A DNA stretch of 12,683 bases, from positions 1 to 12,683 of the forward strand of contig JAGATU010000036.1 of NCBI GenBank assembly GCA_017621115.1. The letters are read 5' to 3'. Of this stretch, positions 7,005 through 12,683 are shown in pieces. This DNA comes from Lachnospiraceae bacterium. GTDB lineage: Bacteria > Bacillota_A > Clostridia > Lachnospirales > Lachnospiraceae. Position 1 is the first letter of the stretch. Every line of letters begins with the position of its first letter. The notes beneath the pieces were generated by a model that saw nothing but the letters and a program-made list of their open reading frames with translations, was not told the origin of the DNA and did no database searches. The translations under genes were made by a program, and so were the position numbers.

Positions 7005-7181
7005 ATGTTTGAGAGAATTGATTATGAAGTGGGAAGAATAGATGGTGATTATGCGTATCTGAATCAACTTTTAAACCCGGATGCGGAAGAAAAATGCGTG
7101 GCAAGGGCATTGTTGCCGGATAGTATTAATGTAGGAACTAAACTTGCATACGAGATGATGCAGTATGAAGTGATTGAATAA
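7005..7181 (+). CDS. Small DUF3006-like protein
   Basis: This 58-residue acidic soluble protein has a good AAGGAG at 6992-6997, 7 bases before its ATG. A longer frame starting at 6984 overlaps the ribosome site and is unlikely. The pattern YEVGRIDGDYAYL near the N-terminus and ARALLPDSINVGTKL near residues 36-50 matches the general plan of DUF3006 proteins: an R-I-E/D-G-D-x-A-x-L strand, then L-P-x-x-x-x-x-G and a hydrophobic strand. This suggests a small beta-barrel-like fold. Family assignment is by pattern memory and is tentative. It sits after the MATE gene and before a strong terminator, so it is probably the last gene of that transcript. Its role is unknown. Confidence 0.65.
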   Translation: MFERIDYEVGRIDGDYAYLNQLLNPDAEEKCVARALLPDSINVGTKLAYEMMQYEVIE

Positions 7182-7229
7182 ACGGATAATCTGCGGCATG
7201 ATTTGTCGTGAATATATGCTTTCATAATA

Positions 7230-7266
7230 AAAAACGGTATGTGCCATTGAAGCACATACCGTTTTT
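7230..7266. terminator. Bidirectional intrinsic terminator
   Basis: A perfect 15-bp inverted repeat (7230-7244 with 7252-7266) has a 10-bp core CGGTATGTGC, a 7-base loop and A5/T5 flanks on either side. It can end the plus-strand MATE/small-protein transcript and the minus-strand AGCS transcript, whose stop codon is 15 bp away. Confidence 0.93.
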
Positions 7267-7280
7267 ACTATGTAAGTATA

Positions 7281-8699
7281 TTATTTGCTCATATTATCAA
7301 AGTATTTCTTCGTTTCAACAGCACATACACCGCTTAATGCAATGAGTGCGATTAAGTTCGGGATAGCCATCAAACCGTTGAAGATATCGGCGATTGTCCA
7401 TACAGCACTTACTGTCATGAAAGGTCCGATAAATACTGCTAAGATGTATAACCAACGATATCCCATAACCACTTTCATGTTGCCTTTGAATAAGTATTCG
7501 AGACATTTTTCGGAGTAGTAATCCCATCCGAGAATAGTAGTAAATGCAAAGAATACAAGACAGATCATTAAGATGAATGCGGATACCTGTGAAGGGAACG
7601 GAAGTCCCATCTCAAATGCTCTGGAAGTAACAGCAACACCTTCAAGTCCGTTTTCTACAGCATATGTATGGGAACCTGTAAGGATAATTGCCAAACCTGT
7701 CATGGTACATACAATGATTGTATCGATAAATGTACCAAGCATGGATACAAGACCCTGCTTAACCGGATCATCAACGGTTGCAGTACAAGCAGCGATAGGA
7801 GCACTACCAAGACCGGCTTCGTTAGAGAAGATACCTCTTGCAATACCCTTCTGCATTGCTACCATCATAGCACCAAGTGCGCCACCTGCCATAGCACGAA
7901 GACCGAATGCGCTCTGGAAGATTTCAACAAATGCTGCAGGAATTGCAGTAACATGTGTAAGAAGGATAATTAATGCAGCAACAATATAGATGATTGCCAT
8001 GAAAGGAACAACGATTTCGGATACTTTGGCAATTCTCTTTAAACCACCGATAACTACGAGTGCTGTACAAATGGTTAAAATAAGACCGGCAATAACAACA
8101 GTCCATGAATAGTTCATACCGAATAAGGAAATGCTCCATGCGTTGTTAGGATCAAAGAAGTTATTTACCGCAGAAGTAATACCGTTAATCTGAGTAAATG
8201 TACCGATACCAAGAAGTGCTGCGAGGATTCCGAAAACAGCAAATGTCTTAGCAAGCCATTTCCAGTTGCTTCCCATACCTTTTTCAATGTAAAGGAAAGG
8301 ACCACCTACGATATGACCGTCTTCTTTTACTTCACGGTATTTGCAGGCGAGCATACATTCCGCATATTTGGTAGCGATACCAACGATAGCGGCAACCCAC
8401 ATCCAGAATAATGCACCGGCACCACCGGCTACAACAGCAGTAGCAACACCAACGATGTTACCGGTACCGATTGTTGCGGATAGGGAAGTACATAAAGCGG
8501 CAAAACTGGATACTTCACCTTCTTTGCCTTCGCTTTCATTTTTAAACATGTACTTAAAAGCAAGTATTAATTTGTGGAACTGTAATCCTCTGAGTCTGAT
8601 TGTGAGGAACAGTCCGGTTGCAAGAATTAATACGATGAGCGGAACGCCCCATACAAAATCATCAATTGCAACCAAGATGTTGTTGATTGATTCAAACAT
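7281..8699 (-). CDS. Sodium:alanine/glycine symporter (AGCS family)
   Basis: The 472-residue polytopic membrane protein of the AGCS family (AlsT/DagA type) imports alanine or glycine with Na+. Signatures include ATIGTGNIVGVATA (residues 75-88), the MWVAAIVGIATKYAE helix (100-114), GGPFLYIEKGMG, and the second conserved block IFSNEAGLGSAPIAA near residue 300. A WDYYSEKCLEYLF segment precedes the last helices. The start is placed at 8699, where GAGGGAG precedes MFESINN. An upstream in-frame ATG at 8723 has only A/T-rich sequence before it. Length is usual for the family. It is transcribed alone from its own promoter and ends at the shared terminator. It faces a divergent proline symporter gene, so the spacer controls two sodium-driven amino-acid importers. 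Alanine versus glycine preference is not decided by sequence. No glycine-riboswitch-like structure fits in its roughly 40-base leader. Confidence 0.93.
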   Translation of the reverse strand: MFESINNILVAIDDFVWGVPLIVLILATGLFLTIRLRGLQFHKLILAFKYMFKNESEGKEGEVSSFAALCTSLSATIGTGNIVGVATAVVAGGAGALFWMWVAAIVGIATKYAECMLACKYREVKEDGHIVGGPFLYIEKGMGSNWKWLAKTFAVFGILAALLGIGTFTQINGITSAVNNFFDPNNAWSISLFGMNYSWTVVIAGLILTICTALVVIGGLKRIAKVSEIVVPFMAIIYIVAALIILLTHVTAIPAAFVEIFQSAFGLRAMAGGALGAMMVAMQKGIARGIFSNEAGLGSAPIAACTATVDDPVKQGLVSMLGTFIDTIIVCTMTGLAIILTGSHTYAVENGLEGVAVTSRAFEMGLPFPSQVSAFILMICLVFFAFTTILGWDYYSEKCLEYLFKGNMKVVMGYRWLYILAVFIGPFMTVSAVWTIADIFNGLMAIPNLIALIALSGVCAVETKKYFDNMSK

Positions 8700-8746
8700 A
8701 GTTCTTTCTCCCTCTTCATACATTTTTTAAAATTTTCTTAAATTAA

Positions 8747-8775
8747 ATGATATCTGTATTTATAATATATGTCAA
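8747..8775 (-). promoter_or_regulatory. Promoter of the AGCS symporter gene
   Basis: On the minus strand, a perfect -35 TTGACA (8775-8770) is followed after 17 bp by TATCAT (8752-8747), a 5/6 match. The predicted start near 8740 leaves about 40 bases before the ATG. Confidence 0.75.
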
Positions 8776-8835
8776 TGAAATTCTGCCATAATACTTTAAT
8801 ATAGTAACGCATTACAAATTTACACCGCCTAAGTG

Positions 8836-8864
8836 TTGACTTGTGTTTCTGCCTATATTATAAT
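8836..8864 (+). promoter_or_regulatory. Promoter of the putP-like gene
   Basis: TTGACT (8836-8841), a 17-bp spacer and a perfect TATAAT (8859-8864) make a near-consensus housekeeping promoter. Transcription should begin near 8871, giving a leader of about 72 bases. Confidence 0.85.
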
Positions 8865-8909
8865 TTAACAAATTCGTGTTTTATTTGACACTTATCGACA
8901 GAATATGGT

Positions 8910-8928
8910 CACGGTATATATAACCGTG
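8910..8928 (+). promoter_or_regulatory. Small leader hairpin next to the putP ribosome site
   Basis: CACGGT (8910-8915) pairs with ACCGTG (8923-8928) around a 7-base A/T loop, ending 1 base before the GGAGGAG ribosome site. A modest effect on translation is possible. The stem is only 6 bp, so it may be incidental. Confidence 0.35.
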
Positions 8929-8942
8929 GGGAGGAGAAAGAT

Positions 8943-10484
8943 ATGAGTGATTCATTAGGTTGGATTCTTTTGGCATTTGCCCTCTACTTATTATTAATGG
9001 TAGTAATTGGTGCAGTATGTGCAAAGAATAATAGCAGTACAGAAGATTATTTCCTTGGAGGACGTAATTTAGGAGCATTTGTGGCTGCCTTGTCAGCACA
9101 GGCATCCGATATGAGCGGTTGGCTTCTTATGGGTCTTCCGGGGTCCGTATATGCACTCGGTACAGGCCAGTGCTGGATTGCTGTAGGTTTATTTATCGGT
9201 ACGGTATGTAACTGGTTGTTTATTTCTAAGAGACTTAGAAGATATACCATCCGTGCCAACAATTCATTGACATTACCGATGTTCTTCGAGAACCGTTTCC
9301 GTGATGAAAAGAAGATTTTATTAGGTGTTTCTTCTATTACTATTGTTATTTTCTTCCTGGTATATACAGCTTCGGCTTTAGCAGCGGGTGGTAAATTATT
9401 CAATTCCATTTTTGGAATCGATTATAAGATTGCATTGACAATCGGTGCGGTAGTTATCCTTGTTTATACATTCATGGGTGGTTTCTGGGCAGTTTGTACA
9501 ACGGACTTTGTTCAGGGTTCTCTGATGTTAATTGCGTTATTAGCTATTCCGATTGCAGCGTTTGCATTCCTCGGTGGGGATGTGTCAGGTGCACTTGCAG
9601 CTACAGGTGTTGACAGTGCTACATTCCTAAATGTTTTTGCGAGCGGAAGTACGGGCAGATTCAGTTTTATTGAGATTATTTCCCAGTTGGCATGGGGTCT
9701 CGGATATATGGGTATGCCTCATATTCTTGTTCGTTTTATGGCAGTTAAGGATGAAAAAGAATTAGATAAATCTAAGGTTATCGCAATTGTATGGGTTGCA
9801 TTATCCTTATTGTTTGCAGTTATCATCGGTGTAATAGGACGTGCATATTTATTCCCTACACTATTGATGGATGGCGCGGAAGAAAATGTATTCATTGAAA
9901 TGATTATCAAGATTTTCACAGTAGATATCAACCTTCCGATTATCGGTGGTATCTTCCTTTGCGGTGTACTTGCAGCGATTATGTCTACAGCAGATTCACA
10001 GCTTTTGGTTAGTGCATCCAGCGTTGCGGAAGATATTTACCAGGGCGTACTCGGTAAGAAAGCAGATGATAAGAAGACAATGCTTGTAAGCCGTGTTACA
10101 GTAGTTGTAATTGCTGTTTTGGCATACTTAATCGCACTTAATCCAAACAGCTCCATCATGGGTCTTGTATCCAATGCATGGGCAGGTCTTGGTTCTGCAT
10201 TCGGTCCAATCGTAGTTATGGCGTTGTTCTGGAAGAGAACCAACTTGAAGGGTGCAATTGCCGGTGTTGCTTCCGGTGCACTTGCGGTCATCCTTTGGGA
10301 TTACATTCCGCTTGTGGGCGGACAGACACTCGGTACCGTAACAGGACTTTACTCACTGGTTGTTGGTTTTGCACTCAGTTTGATCTGTATCGTGGTAGTT
10401 TCACTTCTTACAGAAGAACCGACTGCAGATATGCTTCAGGAATTTGAAGATGTTAAGAATGGAAACATCGCAGGATTGAAGTAA
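8943..10484 (+). CDS. putP: Sodium/proline symporter (SSS family)
   Basis: The 513-residue membrane protein of the solute:sodium symporter family is expected to span the membrane 13 times and to import L-proline with Na+. The decisive block is SDMSGWLLMGLPG (residues 55-67). Its D56, M57, S58, W60 and G64 align with D55, M56, S57, W59 and G63 of E. coli PutP, which are known for Na+ and proline binding. EDYFLGGRN precedes it, YTFMGGFWAVCTTDFVQG lies mid-protein, and MSTADSQLLVSASSVAEDIY supplies the second Na+-site Ser/Thr residues. A strong GGAGGAG precedes the ATG. It has its own promoter and terminator, so it is mainly monocistronic, with possible read-through to the EamA gene. Proline as substrate is likely but not proven. 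A PanF or other SSS specificity is less likely given the DMSGW block. Confidence 0.92.
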   Translation: MSDSLGWILLAFALYLLLMVVIGAVCAKNNSSTEDYFLGGRNLGAFVAALSAQASDMSGWLLMGLPGSVYALGTGQCWIAVGLFIGTVCNWLFISKRLRRYTIRANNSLTLPMFFENRFRDEKKILLGVSSITIVIFFLVYTASALAAGGKLFNSIFGIDYKIALTIGAVVILVYTFMGGFWAVCTTDFVQGSLMLIALLAIPIAAFAFLGGDVSGALAATGVDSATFLNVFASGSTGRFSFIEIISQLAWGLGYMGMPHILVRFMAVKDEKELDKSKVIAIVWVALSLLFAVIIGVIGRAYLFPTLLMDGAEENVFIEMIIKIFTVDINLPIIGGIFLCGVLAAIMSTADSQLLVSASSVAEDIYQGVLGKKADDKKTMLVSRVTVVVIAVLAYLIALNPNSSIMGLVSNAWAGLGSAFGPIVVMALFWKRTNLKGAIAGVASGALAVILWDYIPLVGGQTLGTVTGLYSLVVGFALSLICIVVVSLLTEEPTADMLQEFEDVKNGNIAGLK

Positions 10485-10512
10485 GATTGATATTATAAAT
10501 GAAGATAATTGG

Positions 10513-10544
10513 CTGCCGGGGTAATATACTCCGGCAGTTGTTTT
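10513..10544 (+). terminator. Intrinsic terminator after putP
   Basis: A 9-bp GC-rich stem (CTGCCGGGG at 10513-10521 with CTCCGGCAG at 10529-10537, one G-U pair) with a 7-base loop is followed by TTGTTTT. It ends 28 bp before the EamA start codon, so that gene needs read-through or a promoter I cannot identify. Confidence 0.85.
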
Positions 10545-10572
10545 GCATAACTTGAAAAGGAAAGAAATTGTA

Positions 10573-11451
10573 ATGAAGACATCGTCTGTACTATTAGTGC
10601 TTGCATCCGGCTGTATGTGGGGATGTATGGGTTTGCTTGTCAGACCATTAAATGAAATTGGTCTTGAAACAATGGACATCTGCTTCCTTAGAGGAGTTGT
10701 CACATTTGCAGTAATGCTGGTCGGATTATTATTGTTTGACAGAAAGGCACTAAAAGTAAGAGTAAAAGATATCTGGTGCTTTGTGGGAACGGGTGCGCTC
10801 AGTGTCTCGTTCTTTAACTTCTGTTATTTCAAAACTATAACATTGACGTCTTTGTCAGTTGCGGCAGTGCTGTTGTATACTGCTCCGGCATTTGTAATGA
10901 TAATGAGTTCTTTCTTATTTAAAGAAGAAATGACAAAAAAGAAAGTGGCAGCATTGGCAATCGCATTCATGGGTTGCGTGCTGGTATCCGGAGTAATTGG
11001 TGGCGGTGGGACCTTAAATGTTAAAGGAGTGCTTGTCGGACTTGGTGCAGGATTCGGTTATGCTCTTTATAGTATCTTCGGACGATACGCACTGCAGAGA
11101 GGCTACAACTCCATGACAATTACTTTCTATACATTTGTGTTCGCAACACTGGCGACGGTATTCATGGCAGATGTTTCTTCTATTATTAATATAGTAGAAA
11201 CGAGGCCGGGCCTTAGTATATATGCAGCGTTCATGATTCTGTTTGTAACACTTTTCCCATATTTGTGTTATACAAAGGGACTTTCCGGTATGGAAAACGG
11301 AACGGCATCCGTAATCGCATCTATAGAGCCGGTAATGGCAACGGTGCTCGGAATTCTTATATATAAAGAAGAAATGACATTTGTGAATGCTTTTGGTATG
11401 ATATTGGTGCTGGGCTCAATTGTGATATTGAATAGTAATAGTAGGGGATAA
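10573..11451 (+). CDS. EamA-type drug/metabolite transporter (DMT superfamily)
   Basis: The 292-residue membrane protein has about ten hydrophobic helices arranged as two EamA repeats (roughly residues 5-130 and 140-290). The repeat ends are alike. LTSLSVAAVLLYTAPAFVMI followed by FKEEMTKKK closes the first, and NGTASVIASIEPVMATVLG followed by YKEEMTFVNA closes the second. Such proteins export or exchange small metabolites, often amino acids, but the substrate is not predictable here. The start at 10573 follows AAAGGAAAG. An in-frame alternative at 10543 begins within the T-tail of the preceding terminator and is rejected. The GNAT gene follows after 21 bp, suggesting a shared transcript with the next two genes. 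GGFGYALYSIFG-like glycine-rich helices are normal for the family. Confidence 0.88.
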   Translation: MKTSSVLLVLASGCMWGCMGLLVRPLNEIGLETMDICFLRGVVTFAVMLVGLLLFDRKALKVRVKDIWCFVGTGALSVSFFNFCYFKTITLTSLSVAAVLLYTAPAFVMIMSSFLFKEEMTKKKVAALAIAFMGCVLVSGVIGGGGTLNVKGVLVGLGAGFGYALYSIFGRYALQRGYNSMTITFYTFVFATLATVFMADVSSIINIVETRPGLSIYAAFMILFVTLFPYLCYTKGLSGMENGTASVIASIEPVMATVLGILIYKEEMTFVNAFGMILVLGSIVILNSNSRG

Positions 11452-11472
11452 TCAGAGAAAGGGGAACAGTAG

Positions 11473-11895
11473 ATGATTAGATATGAAAACAAGATCCCGG
11501 TTGATGATTACTTACGACTTCGTGAAATGGCAGGATGGATGAAAATATCCCGGAAGCAGGCCGAAAATGCGGTGAATAATTGTTTCTATTCGGTTTGTGT
11601 TTGGGATGATAACAAAGTAATCGGGATAATGCGGATTCTTTGGAACGGTGATTATTGTGCGTATATTTCCGATGTGATTGTTGACGAAGCATACCGGGGC
11701 CAAAAGATTGCAAGCACTATGATGAAGCAATCGATTCATTATCTGAAATCACAGATGGAAGACGATTTTGTGGTAAAGTTGTTTTTAATGGCTGCAAAAG
11801 GAAGAGAAAGTTTTTACGAGCAGTTTGGATTTGTTCAGAGGCCTAATGACAGCAGTGGTGCGGCTCTAGACCAATGGGTGTACAAAGATGAATAA
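11473..11895 (+). CDS. GNAT-family N-acetyltransferase
   Basis: This 140-residue cytoplasmic acetyltransferase is expected to move an acetyl group from acetyl-CoA to an amine. Motif A is DVIVDEAYRGQKIASTMM (residues 67-84), where RGQKIA takes the place of the usual R-G-x-G-x-G/A pyrophosphate loop. K78 stands at the second glycine position, as in some active relatives. Motif B is FYEQFGF (114-120). Trp44 and the VIGIMRIL strand fit the GNAT core. Length is that of a minimal single-domain GNAT. AGGGG lies about 10 bases before the ATG. The acceptor is unknown; an adjacent efflux-type permease leaves open small-molecule modification, but that is only context. Confidence 0.88.
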   Translation: MIRYENKIPVDDYLRLREMAGWMKISRKQAENAVNNCFYSVCVWDDNKVIGIMRILWNGDYCAYISDVIVDEAYRGQKIASTMMKQSIHYLKSQMEDDFVVKLFLMAAKGRESFYEQFGFVQRPNDSSGAALDQWVYKDE

Positions 11896-11928
11896 AACGG
11901 TAAAAATATTTAAAAGGAGAATGCGATT

Positions 11929-12444
11929 ATGGAACGAAAAGTAAAAATGGGACTTAGTGCGATGATGATTGTAGCCATCACATTTACAATATTAGGAGTA
12001 ACATTTCTTCCTATCGGTATTATTGCCGGTTTGGGATTGATGCAGGTAGATGGTTCTTTTAGTGTTTTTGTAATTATGTTTGCCGGTCTGGGAAGTATAT
12101 TCCTTGCCCTTGGAATTCTTTTCCTGGTTCTTGAATTGAAGAAACGTAACCGATGCAACCGCTTACTGGCAGAAGGCTACTATATATATGCGGAAGTGCT
12201 GGATGTAAATCAGAATTTTAATATCCAGTACGGTAATCATGGACATCCGTACGTGGTTAGATGCGGATACACTGATGAAACCGGAACCTTACATATTTTT
12301 AAAAGCAGGAACCTTAAAAAGTATCCCGGTAATAATCTGATAGGACAGCAGGTGAGGGTTTATCTGGATCGCAACGATTACAATAATTACAAGAATTATT
12401 ACATGGATATTGATGAAATTCTTCCGAATGTGGTGGAACATTAG
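11929..12444 (+). CDS. Two-helix membrane protein with a cytosolic beta-rich domain (DUF3592-like)
   Basis: The 171-residue protein has two hydrophobic helices (about residues 9-35 and 44-68), then a basic KKRNRC stretch suggesting the C-terminal 100 residues face the cytosol. That domain has GYYIYAEVLDVNQNF, a YVVRCGYTDETGTLHIF strand pair, SRNLKKYPGN and VRVYLDRNDYNNY, ending MDIDEIL. This order (AEV..V, a C/Y-Y-x-D strand, KS..L, G..V.VYxDP/R-like turn, Y.VD) resembles DUF3592-type proteins. The family name is tentative and the function unknown. AAGGAGAA precedes the ATG. It follows the GNAT gene by 33 bp and closes the plus-strand cluster. No convincing terminator follows it; only a weak A/T hairpin at 12469-12493 is visible. 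Confidence 0.8.
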   Translation: MERKVKMGLSAMMIVAITFTILGVTFLPIGIIAGLGLMQVDGSFSVFVIMFAGLGSIFLALGILFLVLELKKRNRCNRLLAEGYYIYAEVLDVNQNFNIQYGNHGHPYVVRCGYTDETGTLHIFKSRNLKKYPGNNLIGQQVRVYLDRNDYNNYKNYYMDIDEILPNVVEH

Positions 12445-12512
12445 AAGAACCACTATATTTAGTTGGAAATATACTATATTTTGATATGTATATCTTGTAC
12501 AAACTTTTGTGC

Positions 12513-12540
12513 AAAAAATTGTAAAAAAGATAGAAAAAAA
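12513..12540 (+). promoter_or_regulatory. Helically phased A-tracts (UP-element-like)
   Basis: Three runs of 6, 6 and 7 A residues start at 12513, 12523 and 12534, 10-11 bp apart, ending 3 bp before a -35 box. Phased A-tracts bend DNA and can bind the RNA polymerase alpha C-terminal domain, as at strong ribosomal promoters. Confidence 0.6.
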
Positions 12541-12543
12541 CTC

Positions 12544-12572
12544 TTGCATGATTGTAAAACATCATGTATACT
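12544..12572 (+). promoter_or_regulatory. Promoter of a gene lying beyond the right edge
   Basis: TTGCAT (12544-12549), a 17-bp spacer and TATACT (12567-12572) match the housekeeping consensus well. The phased A-tracts just upstream suggest high output. The expected start is near 12579. Confidence 0.75.
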
Positions 12573-12578
12573 ATCAAT

Positions 12579-12683
12579 TGCTGTGGCATGATAGCTATGA
12601 AGCGTGAGGTTGCTGCCCTCGTGGCAGGTTTTCCGTGGAGCGAATGTCAAGTTAGGAAACTGACGACAAGTCACTGTACAAAC
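12579..12683 (+). ncRNA. Structured 5' leader, possibly a ribosomal-protein (S10-type) operon leader; continues past the window
   Basis: The last 105 bases follow a good promoter and contain no credible open frame. They can fold into CTGCC/GGCAG (12613-12617 with 12623-12627, loop CTCGT). A second stem, GTCA-a-GTT/AAC-TGAC (12646-12664), has a 4-base AGGA loop and one bulged A. The TGAC at 12661-12664 can instead pair with GTCA at 12670-12673. The run GTGAGGTTGCTGCC and the block GCGAATGTCAAGTTAGGAA remind me of leaders ahead of rpsJ in Lachnospiraceae, but this is from memory. Other structured leaders are possible. That it is a non-coding leader is fairly likely; its identity is uncertain. 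Confidence 0.5.

Noticed and set aside
7573..7989. A 138-codon plus-strand open frame, and similar plus-strand frames at 7668-7973 and 8341-8730
   Set aside because: They are antisense shadows of the AGCS symporter gene, have no ribosome sites, and their translations show no family resemblance.
8700..8740. Glycine riboswitch ahead of the AGCS symporter
   Set aside because: The predicted leader is only about 40 bases of A/T-rich sequence, too short for the aptamer, and shows none of its conserved features.
12469..12493. A/T-only hairpin after the last gene considered as a terminator
   Set aside because: The stem has one C-G pair and a bulge and is not followed by a T-run, so it is a poor terminator candidate.
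12496..12516. Imperfect inverted repeat TTGTAC/GTGCAA and a repeated GTACAAAC at 12497-12504 and 12676-12683
   Set aside because: The arms are short and imperfect in A/T-rich sequence, and an 8-base repeat at this distance can arise by chance.
1..12683. Mobile elements, CRISPR arrays, phage genes, toxin-antitoxin or biosynthetic clusters
   Set aside because: I looked for transposase or integrase-like proteins, regular short repeats and large modular genes on both strands and found none.

Overview
The window looks like a chromosomal segment of an anaerobic Firmicute, most likely a Lachnospiraceae-type clostridium. The evidence is strong AGGAGG-type ribosome binding sites, TTGACA/TATAAT promoters, U-tailed terminators, moderately low G+C, and families typical of that group: a FucI-like isomerase with a DUF4867 protein, a MepA-like MATE exporter, and AGCS and SSS sodium symporters. 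I see no phage, transposon, CRISPR, tRNA or rRNA gene.

Region 1 (1-5559) is a sugar-catabolic locus. A minus-strand operon reads xylulokinase (xylB), then a DUF4867 cupin-like protein, then a FucI-like sugar isomerase cut by the window edge. Divergent from it is a LacI-family regulator, followed 2 bp later by a membrane-anchored protein of unknown function. The 192-bp divergent intergenic region holds two copies of a palindromic operator built on CGTGCACG. One lies just downstream of the predicted xylB start point and the other just upstream of the regulator's -35 box. Their centres are 95 bp apart, close to nine helical turns. The plausible circuit is that a pentose or deoxyhexose is isomerised to a ketose, the ketose is phosphorylated by the kinase, and the operon is repressed by the LacI protein, possibly by looping. 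The substrate and the DUF4867 role are not settled by the sequence.

Region 2 (5577-7266) carries a MATE-family multidrug exporter and a 58-residue protein resembling DUF3006, ended by a perfect bidirectional terminator. An intrinsic terminator sits directly in front of the MATE gene.

Region 3 (7281-10544) holds two divergent sodium-coupled amino-acid importers: an AGCS alanine/glycine symporter (minus) and a PutP-type proline symporter (plus). Each has a near-consensus promoter in the shared 243-bp spacer. A terminator follows putP.

Region 4 (10573-12444) is a plus-strand cluster of an EamA-type permease, a small GNAT acetyltransferase and a two-helix membrane protein of unknown function.

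Region 5 (12445-12683) has no gene. It holds helically phased A-tracts, a good promoter and the start of a structured RNA leader, which I think may precede a ribosomal-protein operon (S10 type) outside the window.

Overall the gene content is ordinary transport and catabolism. The parts most worth a second look are the DUF4867 protein in a pentose operon, the paired operators, the repeat-module protein coupled to the regulator, the terminators placed just before MATE and EamA, and the structured leader at the right end.
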